From positions 248,001-312,000 of the forward strand of contig NZ_JBALOQ010000003.1 of the NCBI RefSeq assembly GCF_036962705.1: a stretch of DNA of 64,000 nt, in the 5' to 3' direction. The position numbers and the translations under genes were made by a program. The notes beneath the pieces are model-generated. The model worked only from the letters and a program-made list of their open reading frames with translations, ran no database searches and had not been told where the DNA came from. Shown piece by piece: positions 8,020 to 17,480 of the stretch (its first letter is position 1; every line of letters begins with the position of its first letter). The stretch comes from Ferdinandcohnia sp036962705. GTDB lineage: Bacteria; Bacillota; Bacilli; Bacillales; Bacillaceae_L.

Positions 8020-9078
8020 TTAAAAGTGAATTTCTTCACCCTTTTTACTAGATTCATAAATCCCACATAAGATTTTCATCATCTCAACCCCATCCTCCAC
8101 AGGGCTGATTGTTTCTTTCCCAGTACGGCAGCATTCAATAAAATAATCAATTTCTGATTGAAAGGCCTTAACAAAATCAAATGACAAATTATCGATTTGA
8201 GGATTCAGATTGATTATTGTATCGTACTTTTCAGAAACGATTAGAAGTTCTGGTTCAATTTCTGCTCCTCCCTTTTCTCCAAATAATTTAACAGAGATTT
8301 CATCCTTCTTTGCATGAAGAGAAAAGCTTACATCAACAAACAATGATGCACCGTTTTCAAAACGAATAAGAGCATTTGCAAGGTCCTCTACTGTATTTTT
8401 AGTAGCATCGAAATCTGATGCCTTGTAATAGGATAAATTTTCCACATTTGATCTGTTCCCGAGTTTTTGATATGTGTTGCCACTTATAGACTTTACCTTT
8501 GGTCTTCCCATTAGATACCAGCAGATATCAATCATGTGGACACCTAAATCAATCAATGGTCCACCACCTGAACGTTCCATGTCAGAGAACCAACCGCCGG
8601 GATTACCTAATCTTCGAATACAAGAGGCCTTAGCATAATAAATATCTCCTAATTCATCGTTTTGAATAAATTTTTGGAGAATGGCAGTGTTACTTGCATA
8701 CCGTCGGACAAACCCAACCTGGAGAAGCTTACCCTTTTCCTTAACCGTTTTTTCGATTTCCAATGCCTCGTCAACAGTTTTGCACAAAGGCTTTTCTACG
8801 AGTACGTTTTTGCCAGCCTTAAGTGCAGCGATGCTAATTTCTGCATGGCTATTATTCCATGTACAAATGCTTACTGCATCAATATCGGGATTAGCTAAAA
8901 GCTCACGATAATCAGTGTAAACAAATTCTGCACCATAAGTCTTTGCTTTTTCTTTCGCCCTTGCTATATTAAGGTCACAAACAGCGACTATTTTGGCATG
9001 ATCATTCTTGTCATAAGAGCCAAAATGAAGATCTGAAATACTTCCTGCACCGATAACTCCAATCCTGATCTTTTTCAT
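8020..9078 (-). CDS. Gfo/Idh/MocA family oxidoreductase
   Basis: This is a roughly 352-residue NAD(P)-dependent sugar or cyclitol dehydrogenase. It has a Rossmann motif GVIGAGSISDLH near residue 6, the EKPLCKT catalytic Lys region near residue 95, and GGPLIDLGVHMIDICWYLMG near residue 175 with the usual Asp and His. ATG 9078 has GAGGGG eight bases upstream; two earlier in-frame starts are too close to it. It lies five bases after the ROK gene, so the two are translationally adjacent. A second, distinct family member is encoded at 10990. Such pairs often interconvert keto and hydroxyl groups of an unusual sugar. Confidence 0.9.
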   Translation of the reverse strand: MKKIRIGVIGAGSISDLHFGSYDKNDHAKIVAVCDLNIARAKEKAKTYGAEFVYTDYRELLANPDIDAVSICTWNNSHAEISIAALKAGKNVLVEKPLCKTVDEALEIEKTVKEKGKLLQVGFVRRYASNTAILQKFIQNDELGDIYYAKASCIRRLGNPGGWFSDMERSGGGPLIDLGVHMIDICWYLMGRPKVKSISGNTYQKLGNRSNVENLSYYKASDFDATKNTVEDLANALIRFENGASLFVDVSFSLHAKKDEISVKLFGEKGGAEIEPELLIVSEKYDTIINLNPQIDNLSFDFVKAFQSEIDYFIECCRTGKETISPVEDGVEMMKILCGIYESSKKGEEIHF

Positions 9079-9083
9079 TTTCA

Positions 9084-10118
9084 TCACCCCTCGATTTTAG
9101 AATCAATTTGTAATTCAGGCTTCTGTTCAGACATATTCTTAGTTACTTCGTCTCCATACACCCACGGTTGAATAGCTGCACCTATAAGCCCTGCATCATT
9201 ACCAAGCTGGGTCCCTTTAATATCGACTGGATCAACAAGGGAACGGATTCCTATAGTAGCTACCCTTTCTCTTATCTTTTGGATAAACCATTCACCATCA
9301 CGTAAAACGCCACCACCAAGTATGATCATCGAAGGATTGAAAGTGTGGACCATGCTAACAATCGCATAGGAAAGAGCATTGATAGCGGTATCCACCACTT
9401 TCTCCGCTACTTCATTCCCTGAGTTCAGTAATTCAAACACAAGTCTGCTTGACACTTCTTCGGGATGTTTTTGATAATATAATAGTTCACTATTTCTTAC
9501 ACTTTCACTATAAGAATCTAATTCTTCTCTCATCATTCTTGCGATTCCAGTTCCTGACGAATACACCTCAACACAGCCCTGAAACCCGCAGTTACATAAT
9601 GGCCCATTCATATCAACTGTTATGTGACCTAACTCAGCACCGCCACCCCATGCACCACGCAATAACTTACCTCCTGTGATGACACCGCCACCAACACCAG
9701 TACCTAGGGCCAGGCATATAAGATTTTCCACATTTCTTCCTGCACCAAACTGCTGTTCAGCTAGTGCAAGTACATTGACATCATTTTCAATATAGATTGG
9801 CAAATTTGTTTTCTTTGAAAGAATATCCCTTAGAGCGACATCATTCCAATCCTTAATATTTGCTGTTCCTGAAAGAACTTTTCCTTTTTCAAAATCGATT
9901 TGTCCTGCAGTACCTATTCCTATTCCAACCAGCCTTTTCCCTTCAGTCTTAGCAGTCTCTGATAAAGAAAAAATTATATTTTCAAGTAAGTGAATGATGG
10001 AATCTTTTGTTTCTTGTGGCGTGGAAAATACCTTCTTCAATAAGACATTACCTTCTCTGTTGATAATTCCCGCTGCTATCTTTGTACCGCCGATATCGAT
10101 TCCGATTGAATATTCCAT
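9084..10118 (-). CDS. ROK family sugar kinase
   Basis: The 344-residue protein has an N-terminal ATP-phosphate motif GIDIGGTKIAAG (residues 5-16) and GTGVGGGVITGG near residue 145. The ROK signature follows: LGHITVD with the zinc-ligand cluster CNCGFQGCVE near residue 180. The absence of an N-terminal HTH argues for a kinase rather than a repressor. With nanE in the same locus, phosphorylation of N-acetylmannosamine or a related amino sugar is a natural guess, but glucose and other hexoses cannot be excluded. The gene precedes an oxidoreductase at a spacing of five bases. Confidence 0.9.
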   Translation of the reverse strand: MEYSIGIDIGGTKIAAGIINREGNVLLKKVFSTPQETKDSIIHLLENIIFSLSETAKTEGKRLVGIGIGTAGQIDFEKGKVLSGTANIKDWNDVALRDILSKKTNLPIYIENDVNVLALAEQQFGAGRNVENLICLALGTGVGGGVITGGKLLRGAWGGGAELGHITVDMNGPLCNCGFQGCVEVYSSGTGIARMMREELDSYSESVRNSELLYYQKHPEEVSSRLVFELLNSGNEVAEKVVDTAINALSYAIVSMVHTFNPSMIILGGGVLRDGEWFIQKIRERVATIGIRSLVDPVDIKGTQLGNDAGLIGAAIQPWVYGDEVTKNMSEQKPELQIDSKIEG

Positions 10119-10181
10119 TGTTAAATCACCCCTACACCTTAAGCTAATGTTAATCGAGTGAAATGTTGAGGTTGCTCTTAA

Positions 10182-10976
10182 TTACAATGCTAATGAAAGG
10201 ACCTCAAGAAGTTTGTCACTCGTATATGCAGCTGTCAAACCGTTAATACGTTTACTTCGTGTACCATCAAAATACCTCTGATCTGCCTGATCTGTACTTA
10301 AAAACTTTACTATTAGTTCATAAGGTCCATCTATCTTAACCGGTAGCTTATTATGCCGATTCTCGATTGCTTCTTTTATCAACTCTTTTATTTCTCTATG
10401 TACAAGTTTTGGTGGTTTAATGAGTGCTGCATGCCTTCCAAAACCCTCTTTTGTTTCATATGTGTGAACGTTTGGTACTTCTTTCATTGCTTCTGTACAT
10501 GTTTTTTGATCCCCCGTTACCAAAAGGACGGGTACATTATATAAGCCAAATAATAGGCTATCAATTCCAATCTCACCAATAGGTCTTCCATTAAGGTGAA
10601 TCGATTGCCAACCTACCGATGTCATCGTATGATCCCTAATTGCGCTTTCAGTTCCACCCATTGCGTGATAACCGATCAACATGGCACCGTCAAATGTAGA
10701 ATCCAACTTAGGGAAACGCTTGGAAACATTTATTGCTCCCATGCAGTATCTTGCTCCGGGATGTAGTTCTGAAGCAATAAAATTGTACCCTGTACCATGA
10801 GCATCCTTCACATAAATGTCGTTTACTCCTGCTTCAATTAATCCTTCTATTACTACATTTACTTCATTTGTTAAAAGCTTTCTAGCCTCTTCATACATTA
10901 ATTCACCTTTTTTAAGCTGTTCAGGTAGTATTATACCTGAGATTCCCTCCATATCTACACTCACATAGATCTTCAT
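10182..10976 (-). CDS. M55-family D-aminopeptidase (DppA-like)
   Basis: The 264-residue protein aligns with DppA, the zinc D-aminopeptidase that releases D-Ala from D-Ala-D-Ala and similar peptides. Metal-binding motifs are SVDMEGISG (residues 6-14), KDAHGTGYN near residue 58 and LIGYHAMGG near residue 103. GRPIGEIGID near residue 132 fits the family's decamer-forming fold. It has no signal peptide, so it acts in the cytoplasm on imported peptides. It lies 14 bases after the Gfo/Idh gene at 10990. Its presence in a sugar-import locus suggests a substrate that carries D-amino acids, such as a peptidoglycan fragment. Confidence 0.92.
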   Translation of the reverse strand: MKIYVSVDMEGISGIILPEQLKKGELMYEEARKLLTNEVNVVIEGLIEAGVNDIYVKDAHGTGYNFIASELHPGARYCMGAINVSKRFPKLDSTFDGAMLIGYHAMGGTESAIRDHTMTSVGWQSIHLNGRPIGEIGIDSLLFGLYNVPVLLVTGDQKTCTEAMKEVPNVHTYETKEGFGRHAALIKPPKLVHREIKELIKEAIENRHNKLPVKIDGPYELIVKFLSTDQADQRYFDGTRSKRINGLTAAYTSDKLLEVLSLAL

Positions 10977-10989
10977 AACAATGCCTACC

Positions 10990-12006
10990 TTATAAGTAAA
11001 CTTCTTTTTGTTTTGTAGAAGACTCGTAGATTGCCAGAATTAGATCAACAGCCTTTCTTGCTTCCTCACCAGATACCATTGGGTCTCGATCTTCGATAAT
11101 GGCTTTAGCCATATCTTCAATAAAATAATAATGGCCAATTGACCTAGCTCCTTCAATTTTTTCCTGGTCAATTTCAATAGTTTTCGTAATATCCCCTTTA
11201 TCCATGGTAATCCATTCCTGGATTCCATTATCGTCAAAAATAATCGTGCCCTTTTCCCCATATAATTCAATCCTAGTGTTCCTCTCTGGAAAAACGGAGG
11301 TGGTACCTTCAATTACTCCAAAAGCACCATTTTTACATTCGAGAACAGAAACAGCTGTATCTTCTACCTCAATCTTTCTCGATAAAGCAGCAGCTCTTGC
11401 AAACACTTTTGAGACACCGCCTGTTAACCATAAAAACAAATCAATCCCATGGACTCCTTGGTTCATCAGTGCCCCGCCACCGTCCATTTCCCAAGTACCA
11501 CGCCACCCTGCACTATCATAATAAGCTTGGTCTCGATGGTATTTTAAGTAGGCATCACATAGTATCAACTTACCAATCTCATCATTAGAGATAGCCTCTT
11601 TTACTCTTTTTACAATACCCGTGGCTCTTCGTTGGTAAACACAACCTAACTTTACCCCTTGTTCCCTAGAGGTCTGTATCATTTGCGTCATCCGATCAAC
11701 CTTTATTTCAAGGGGTTTTTCACAAAGGATATGTTTATTAGCTAAAGCTGCATCAATGGCAATTTGACCATGTGTCCCACTAGGTGTACAGATTGAAACG
11801 ACATCAATCTCTTCCATCGCGAGAAGCTCCTTATAGTCAGAAACATAGGTTGAGACATGAAAGGCTTCTGCAAACTTCCTTGCTGACTCCAATCGCAAAT
11901 CCGAAACCGCTACAAGTTCAGTATATGGACATGCATTAATCGCTTCAGCGTGTAGAGGAGAGATTACTCCACATCCTATGATTCCAAACCTAATTTTTCG
12001 GGCCAT
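10990..12006 (-). CDS. Gfo/Idh/MocA family oxidoreductase
   Basis: The 338-residue protein has a Rossmann fold GIIGCGVISPLHAEAI near residue 8, CEKPLEIKV near residue 95 and the substrate region GGGALMNQGVHGIDLFLWL near residue 175. The start follows AGGAGG at ideal spacing. It lies nine bases after the enolase-superfamily gene and 14 before the M55 gene, so it sits in the core operon. It differs clearly from the second family member at 8020, so the two probably catalyse separate steps. Sequence does not reveal the sugar oxidised. Confidence 0.9.
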   Translation of the reverse strand: MARKIRFGIIGCGVISPLHAEAINACPYTELVAVSDLRLESARKFAEAFHVSTYVSDYKELLAMEEIDVVSICTPSGTHGQIAIDAALANKHILCEKPLEIKVDRMTQMIQTSREQGVKLGCVYQRRATGIVKRVKEAISNDEIGKLILCDAYLKYHRDQAYYDSAGWRGTWEMDGGGALMNQGVHGIDLFLWLTGGVSKVFARAAALSRKIEVEDTAVSVLECKNGAFGVIEGTTSVFPERNTRIELYGEKGTIIFDDNGIQEWITMDKGDITKTIEIDQEKIEGARSIGHYYFIEDMAKAIIEDRDPMVSGEEARKAVDLILAIYESSTKQKEVYL

Positions 12007-12015
12007 AATTTCCTC

Positions 12016-13140
12016 CTATAGTTGAATTTTATAGGCTTCAAGTTTTTTACTATTTATTTTACACCCAATGCCTTCTCCTGTAGGTAGTAAAATAGAACCT
12101 CTTTCAATAACTCCTTTGTTTTGAATCGGATCATCCGCTAGGAAAAACGGGCCATTCAAATCTGACGGAAGATTGATACCCAAATAATTAAACAAATGGG
12201 CACTACTTGTTAGTCCTAATGAAGATTCTGTTAATCCGCCACCGAGTAAACCAAGATTCGCTTCCTTCGCCATTTCTCCGGCTAATTTTGCCCCAGTAAT
12301 TCCTCCCATTTTGGTGAGTTTTATTACTGCATAATCACATGCTTCAAGTCGAACGGCTTGCAGAACGTCACTTGGACTCCAAATACTTTCGTCTAAAGCT
12401 ATCGGTAATGAAGTTTTTCTTCTCAATTCTCTATGTCCTAGCAAATCGTTTGCCTTTATGGGCTGTTCAAAAACGTCCACACCGATTTTTTCCATTTTCT
12501 TCGCTGCCATTATTGCTTCCGGAAGTGTATAACCTTGATTTGCATCAACCCTAAAAAAGAGATTTGGTGCTTCCGCCTTCACTGTTTCCAAAACTTCCAT
12601 ATCGAGATCAACATTGAAACCGATTTTTACATCAACTGCTTTATAACCATTCTCACTTGCATATTTTGCTTTTTTAGCAGCTTCATCAAGGTTTCTTGTA
12701 CTAATTAGATACGATAGATCAATTTTTTCATTTGACCTACCAAGCAATATTTCAGACAAAGATTTGTTAGAACTTTTTCCGATCAGATCATAAAGTGCCA
12801 TATCAACAGCCGCTTTACAAATTGGCTGTCCCTTGGAGAATCCTGAGGAGATTTCCTTGTCAATTATTTCATGAATCGTAGTGAGGTCATCACCCTTCTT
12901 TCCAATAATTGCAGGTTTGATATAGTACTGAATGGTTGAAACAACAGTCTCAATTGTTTCATAACTCCACCTATGGCTAGGTCTAGCCTCGCCCCATCCC
13001 TCAATTCCGTCTTCAGACACAATTTTCACATAAACATGTGGTGCACCTTGACTACTGTCCCCTACCGTCCCCCCTGAAATTTGAAAGCTTTGTTTCATTG
13101 GCAATGATAATGGAAAGACTTCGATGTCCTTAATAATCAT
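12016..13140 (-). CDS. Enolase-superfamily enzyme (MLE / dipeptide-epimerase-like)
   Basis: This is a roughly 374-residue muconate-lactonizing-type enzyme. Metal ligands lie in FRVDANQGY near residue 195, FEQPI near residue 222 and ALDESIW near residue 247. The second catalytic Lys is in VIKLTKMGG near residue 268. The C-terminal barrel ends with GGLTESSLG and a PFFLADDP segment. Dipeptide epimerases (L-Ala-D/L-Glu) and cycloisomerases share this plan. The N-terminal K-x-K motif reads D-V-K here (VDVKIG), so the first Lys is replaced. ATG 13140 is preferred over an upstream start because GAGGTG lies eight bases before it. The neighbouring M55 peptidase favours a peptide epimerase role, but this is inference. 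Confidence 0.8.
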   Translation of the reverse strand: MIIKDIEVFPLSLPMKQSFQISGGTVGDSSQGAPHVYVKIVSEDGIEGWGEARPSHRWSYETIETVVSTIQYYIKPAIIGKKGDDLTTIHEIIDKEISSGFSKGQPICKAAVDMALYDLIGKSSNKSLSEILLGRSNEKIDLSYLISTRNLDEAAKKAKYASENGYKAVDVKIGFNVDLDMEVLETVKAEAPNLFFRVDANQGYTLPEAIMAAKKMEKIGVDVFEQPIKANDLLGHRELRRKTSLPIALDESIWSPSDVLQAVRLEACDYAVIKLTKMGGITGAKLAGEMAKEANLGLLGGGLTESSLGLTSSAHLFNYLGINLPSDLNGPFFLADDPIQNKGVIERGSILLPTGEGIGCKINSKKLEAYKIQL

Positions 13141-13150
13141 TTGCAACACC

Positions 13151-13858
13151 TCATACATTCTTCATTTCTGCTTTTTTGATTCCATCTACAAATTTTTTCG
13201 TTATTTCCTGTGGTCTAGTAATCGCAGATCCTACTACGATTGAATATGCACCATTTTCAAAGGCCATCAGTGCCTCTTCCGGGGTCGCTATTCTCCCTTC
13301 AGCAATTATTGGCACTTTACAGTTAGAGGAAAGCTCCTTGATGAGCTCAAAATCAGGTCCTTCAATTTGTGGACTATATGGTGTATATCCCGAGAGTGTT
13401 GTAGAAATTAGTTCACACCCTGCTTCAACTGCTGCAAGACCTTCTGCAACTGTAGATACATCAGCCATGATTAGACTAGAACTATGATTTCTTATATACC
13501 AAATCAAATCCTTAAAAGTAACCCCGTTTGGTCGCTCACGTAACGTTGCATCAAGTGTAATAACATCTGTTCCAGACTCTATTAGCTCATTTACTTCCTT
13601 TAATGTAGGTGTTATAAACACATCGCTTTCCGGATAATCTCTTTTTATAATTCCAATCGTAGGTAACCCAGTAGCTTTTCGAATGGCAATGATATCTTCT
13701 TTTCCATTTGCCCGTATCGCTACAGCTCCACCGATTTTTGCAGCAAGAGCCATTTTGGCCATGTACATGGAACCATGTAAGGGCTCATCCTCTAAAGCTT
13801 GACACGAAACAATTAATTGTTTATATATTAAGTCCAAAAACTCCTGTTTCTTCATCAT
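13151..13858 (-). CDS. nanE: N-acetylmannosamine-6-phosphate 2-epimerase
   Basis: The 235-residue NanE converts ManNAc-6-P to GlcNAc-6-P. Conserved regions are MAKMALAAKIGGAVAIRANG near residue 33, TIGIIKRDYPES near residue 72 (with the catalytic Lys), MADVSTVAEG near residue 130, TTLSGYTPYS near residue 153 and IIAEGRI near residue 185. It usually belongs to sialic-acid or ManNAc catabolism, but no nanA, nagA or nagB is visible here, so later steps must rely on genes elsewhere. It leads a tight set with the enolase-superfamily enzyme and follows the ABC permeases by 166 bases. Confidence 0.94.
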   Translation of the reverse strand: MMKKQEFLDLIYKQLIVSCQALEDEPLHGSMYMAKMALAAKIGGAVAIRANGKEDIIAIRKATGLPTIGIIKRDYPESDVFITPTLKEVNELIESGTDVITLDATLRERPNGVTFKDLIWYIRNHSSSLIMADVSTVAEGLAAVEAGCELISTTLSGYTPYSPQIEGPDFELIKELSSNCKVPIIAEGRIATPEEALMAFENGAYSIVVGSAITRPQEITKKFVDGIKKAEMKNV

Positions 13859-14024
13859 TTCCCCTCTTTTTTAATCGCACCAATCCACTGAAAGATTAAT
13901 CCACCCTCAAAACACCTAAAAGGATTTTTTCTTCACTCTTTTTCAAAAAAAATTAGTGGGTGGAATATTTACATAAAGCTCATTTGGCGCTTGGATACGA
14001 ATAGAATTTTTTCCAAGGTAAAAT

Positions 14025-14927
14025 TTATCCTTTAACGGCACTACTATAGGCACCTTTAATAAAGTAATTTTGAAATGCAACAAAAACAATTAGTATCGGA
14101 ATCAAAGCAATTATTGCACCTGCTGATACAAGACGAGTATCCGTTACGAAGGTTCCTTTTAAGTCATATAAGCCTACTGTTAACGGATATGTGTTTGGAT
14201 CTTGTAAAACAAGTAGTGGCCATAAGAAATTATTCCAAGAACCAATGAAACTTAAGATAGCTAATGTTGCCAACATCGGCTTTACCATAGGGATCATGAT
14301 ATACCACCATATTTGCCAAGGCTTTGCACCATCAATAATGGCGGATTCGTCAATTTCCTTAGGGATCCCCATAAATGCTTGCCTCATCAAAAAAATACCA
14401 AATGCCGACACTGCTCCAGGTAATATAACACCGGAAAATGAACCGATTAGGTGGAGTTTTTCCAGAATTAAATAGATTGGAATCATCGTGACCTCACCAG
14501 GAATCATCATCGTAGATAGGATCACTAAAAACACAAGATTCTTTCCTTTGAAATTCATACGAGCTAAAGGAAAGGCTGCTAATGAACAGAATAATAATGG
14601 TAAAATAACTCCCCAAAAGGCTAAAATCGTACTATTCCATAAATAAAGAGGTATTGGGAGTGTATCCCATACCTTAATAAAGTTATCTAAAGTAATATTT
14701 TCAGGAATAAACTGCGGAGGAAATGAAAAGATTGCTTCATTTTGTCCCTTTAATGCTGTTGAAACTGACCATAAAAAAGGAACAATCATACCGACCATTA
14801 CGACTATCAAAAAGAAATAGGAGATAATCAGGCGAACAATCTTCCTTTTATTAGGTAGATTCCGTAACTGCCCTTTTGGTTTAATTTCTGGTACTGTGTT
14901 GTTGTTTGTTTGTGTTGTAGGCTGCAT
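14025..14927 (-). CDS. Carbohydrate ABC transporter permease (MalG type)
   Basis: This 300-residue inner-membrane permease has about six transmembrane helices and the ABC-importer EAA loop, here DESAIIDGAKPWQIWW near residue 195. The N-terminal 30 residues are hydrophilic and Asn/Thr-rich, as in other MalG/AraQ proteins. It is the second permease of the importer, 16 bases after its partner. No ATPase gene is present in the locus, so it probably uses a shared MsmX-type ATPase encoded elsewhere, as many Bacillus sugar importers do. Confidence 0.93.
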   Translation of the reverse strand: MQPTTQTNNNTVPEIKPKGQLRNLPNKRKIVRLIISYFFLIVVMVGMIVPFLWSVSTALKGQNEAIFSFPPQFIPENITLDNFIKVWDTLPIPLYLWNSTILAFWGVILPLLFCSLAAFPLARMNFKGKNLVFLVILSTMMIPGEVTMIPIYLILEKLHLIGSFSGVILPGAVSAFGIFLMRQAFMGIPKEIDESAIIDGAKPWQIWWYIMIPMVKPMLATLAILSFIGSWNNFLWPLLVLQDPNTYPLTVGLYDLKGTFVTDTRLVSAGAIIALIPILIVFVAFQNYFIKGAYSSAVKG

Positions 14928-14943
14928 ATACTACTCTACCTCC

Positions 14944-15798
14944 TTAAGACGGGTTATCCAGTGTCCGTTTATTTAACAAGGTCAAAATTAATATGATTAT
15001 AAATAGAATAAAAGAAATCGCACTCGCATATCCCATTTCCAATTGCCTAAATGCTTTTTCAAAAACGAGGAACACAACGGTTTTTGATGCTCCTATTGGT
15101 CCACCATCAGTCATTGTTAACATTAATGTAAATTCCTTGAAAGCTGACATTGTTGAGATGACAGCCGTAAAAAATATAATAGGCTTCAACATAGGAAACG
15201 TAATATGAATGTGTTTTTGCCAAAATCCTGCCCCATCTAATTCAGCTGCTTCATATAAATCTGTTGGGACAGATTGTAACCCTGCAAGATAAAAAAGCAT
15301 ATAGTAACCCAAGCCTTGCCATATCGTTACAATTGCAAGACTAATCATGACAAATCCCCTACTAGTTAACCAATCAATAGGACTTATACCAACTAGGCTT
15401 AACAAATAATTAAAGATCCCGTCGCTTGCAAATAACCAGTTCCATAAAATTGCTGTAATTACAACGGAAACGAGTGCCGGGAAGTAATATGTTAACCGAA
15501 ATAGCTTAATTCCAATTAACTGTTGATTAACTAGAATTGCCAGAAAAACTGGGAGCACGACAAGTGCAGGTGTAACTAAAATCCAATAGTACACCGTATT
15601 TTTTAATGCATTCCAAAACTCCTCGTCTTTAAATGCTCGAATGAAGTTTTCAAGCCCAACCCAATCTACCGTACCCATGAATACATTGTAGTCTGTAAAA
15701 CTGAGACCTAGGGCCGCCAACGCTGGAAGTAAGGTAAACGTCGTTAATAAAATACCGGTTGGTAAAAGAAACATCCAAGCGTGTCTTGCTTTATACAT
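14944..15798 (-). CDS. Carbohydrate ABC transporter permease (MalF/UgpA type)
   Basis: This 284-residue permease has six predicted transmembrane segments and the EAA motif YEAAELDGAGFWQKHIHI near residue 180. It forms the heterodimeric channel with the permease encoded at 14025 and takes its solute from the lipoprotein encoded at 15981. The roughly 180-base gap to the binding-protein gene is longer than the other spacings in this operon. That is typical of importers in which the binding protein is made in excess. Confidence 0.93.
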   Translation of the reverse strand: MYKARHAWMFLLPTGILLTTFTLLPALAALGLSFTDYNVFMGTVDWVGLENFIRAFKDEEFWNALKNTVYYWILVTPALVVLPVFLAILVNQQLIGIKLFRLTYYFPALVSVVITAILWNWLFASDGIFNYLLSLVGISPIDWLTSRGFVMISLAIVTIWQGLGYYMLFYLAGLQSVPTDLYEAAELDGAGFWQKHIHITFPMLKPIIFFTAVISTMSAFKEFTLMLTMTDGGPIGASKTVVFLVFEKAFRQLEMGYASAISFILFIIILILTLLNKRTLDNPS

Positions 15799-15980
15799 AC
15801 AATCACTCCTACCATAGTCACGAATGCTAGTGGCGTTTCAATAATACTACGAATATCAGCTAAAAATGGTAAATAGTTTTTACTTAGAAAAGAAGGCATT
15901 CACTATGCCTAAGCAATCATGAATGCCATAGATAATTTCTATCGTTCTATAATATAGATGAATCCTGGTTAGGTTATATC

Positions 15981-17264
15981 TTATTTCGTCTTTAGAAGCT
16001 CGTTGATTTTAGCTTCGGCATCTTCTATCGCTTTCTGTGGATCTTTATCCTCTAACAAGACCTTGTGAAATTCTTCGTTTACTGCCTTATTAATCTCTGA
16101 AATATTCTCAACAGGAGCAAACATATCTTTCGCAATATCTAGCTGTTTTGCAGCATAAAATTTACCTTTTTCTGCAGGGTCATCAGAGTTTTCACCTTGT
16201 GTGAAGAATTCATCAGCTGCTGCTTCTTTTACTGACGGTAGAATTGCTACAATCTTACTGAATGCTAATTGGCTCTCAGCATTTGTAACAAACTTAGCGA
16301 ATTCAACTGCCTCATCAGGTGCCTTCGATTTTGCAGAAACCGCAATATTCATAATGGATACATGTCTAGATCCAGATGCACCAACGATTGCCGGTGCTGC
16401 GTCTGATTTTTCATACACTTCCGGTGATAAGTCTTTAACCTGACGATAAAGTTGTGGTCCAGTACCCCACCATGCAATTTTCTCTTGCGCGTACCACTCG
16501 TTTGGTTTCGCTTGAGCTAATAAAATTTCCTTAGGTATTAAGCCTTTATCAAAACGCTCTTTAAAAGTTTTAAATACTTCAACTGCTTCAGGCGTATTAA
16601 TGGCTGCGCTCTTTAAGTCTTCTGAGACTAAAGGAATACCATTTTGAGGTAAAAACAAATGTATTTCAGAAAGCGTTTGTCCATAGACTCCTAACTTTTC
16701 ATAAAGAACCTCCGACATTTCCCAAGCTTCTTCCTCACTTACAGGTGGATGGTCAAAACCCGCTTTTTCTAATAATTCCTTATTGTATAATGTACCACCA
16801 GTCGATAGATACCATGGAAGGGCATATGTTTTATCACCTAAATTTCCAGCATCCCATACTCCTTCAAAGAAATCACCCTTAACATCTGCTGCTTTTTCTG
16901 TTAAATCTAAAACAGCACCAACAGCTGCAAGTTTCTTGAGGTAGTCAGTGTTTAAGTTCATAACATCAGCAAGCTGACCAGAAGCAGCTGCAGTTAATGT
17001 CTTTTGTTCGACAGTATCAAATGGAATATCCTCCCATATAACTGTCACCCCAGGATTCTGCTCTTCGAACTGATCGACTAAACCATTTATGTAATCATCG
17101 AATGTAGGGCTTAGTGAAATCGTCCAAAACTTAATTTCAACATTCTTTTTCTCATCTGTCTTACCGTCGTCATCTTTACCTGTACTTTCGTTGTTCGAAC
17201 AGGCTGCTGCAACAAAAAGCATTAAAACGATCAGCAACATTGAAAGCCTTTTCAATCTTTTCAA
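15981..17264 (-). CDS. Sugar ABC transporter substrate-binding lipoprotein
   Basis: The 427-residue family 1 extracellular solute-binding protein has an N-terminal lipoprotein signal (hydrophobic LSMLLIVLMLFVAAAC, lipid-attachment Cys at residue 22) and a charged linker. The two-lobed body begins with EIKFWTISLSPTFDDYI. The start is TTG at 17264, after AAAGGGGG. It captures the glycan-derived oligosaccharide at the cell surface for the permeases. Upstream (17265-17480) is a 216-base gap with a likely promoter (TTGCAA near 17362) and a GTGAA/TTCAC inverted repeat near 17334-17356. Confidence 0.93.
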   Translation of the reverse strand: MKRLKRLSMLLIVLMLFVAAACSNNESTGKDDDGKTDEKKNVEIKFWTISLSPTFDDYINGLVDQFEEQNPGVTVIWEDIPFDTVEQKTLTAAASGQLADVMNLNTDYLKKLAAVGAVLDLTEKAADVKGDFFEGVWDAGNLGDKTYALPWYLSTGGTLYNKELLEKAGFDHPPVSEEEAWEMSEVLYEKLGVYGQTLSEIHLFLPQNGIPLVSEDLKSAAINTPEAVEVFKTFKERFDKGLIPKEILLAQAKPNEWYAQEKIAWWGTGPQLYRQVKDLSPEVYEKSDAAPAIVGASGSRHVSIMNIAVSAKSKAPDEAVEFAKFVTNAESQLAFSKIVAILPSVKEAAADEFFTQGENSDDPAEKGKFYAAKQLDIAKDMFAPVENISEINKAVNEEFHKVLLEDKDPQKAIEDAEAKINELLKTK

Positions 17265-17480
17265 TTCGATTTCCCCCTTTTTTTATTGAAGAAGAACTCA
17301 CATTGCAACGGAAATTTATTCCTTAAATTAAAATGAAAGTGAATATATTCTTCACGTTTTATTCTATTGCAAGAATATTACCCTGTCAATGCAATTATTA
17401 CAATTTTTAGAAATTTTAATCTATAAGTATAAGATTGCTTTTTATCTGTTAATCTTCCAATGTTACTAATTTTGTCTGTG

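Noticed and set aside
9084..13858. Classical sialic acid catabolic cluster
   Set aside because: nanE and a ROK kinase are present, but nanA, a sialidase and nagA/nagB are absent, while an M55 peptidase and Gfo/Idh enzymes are present.
16660..16685. cre-like sequence (AAAGCGTTTG)
   Set aside because: It lies deep inside the binding-protein coding sequence and matches the consensus only partly.
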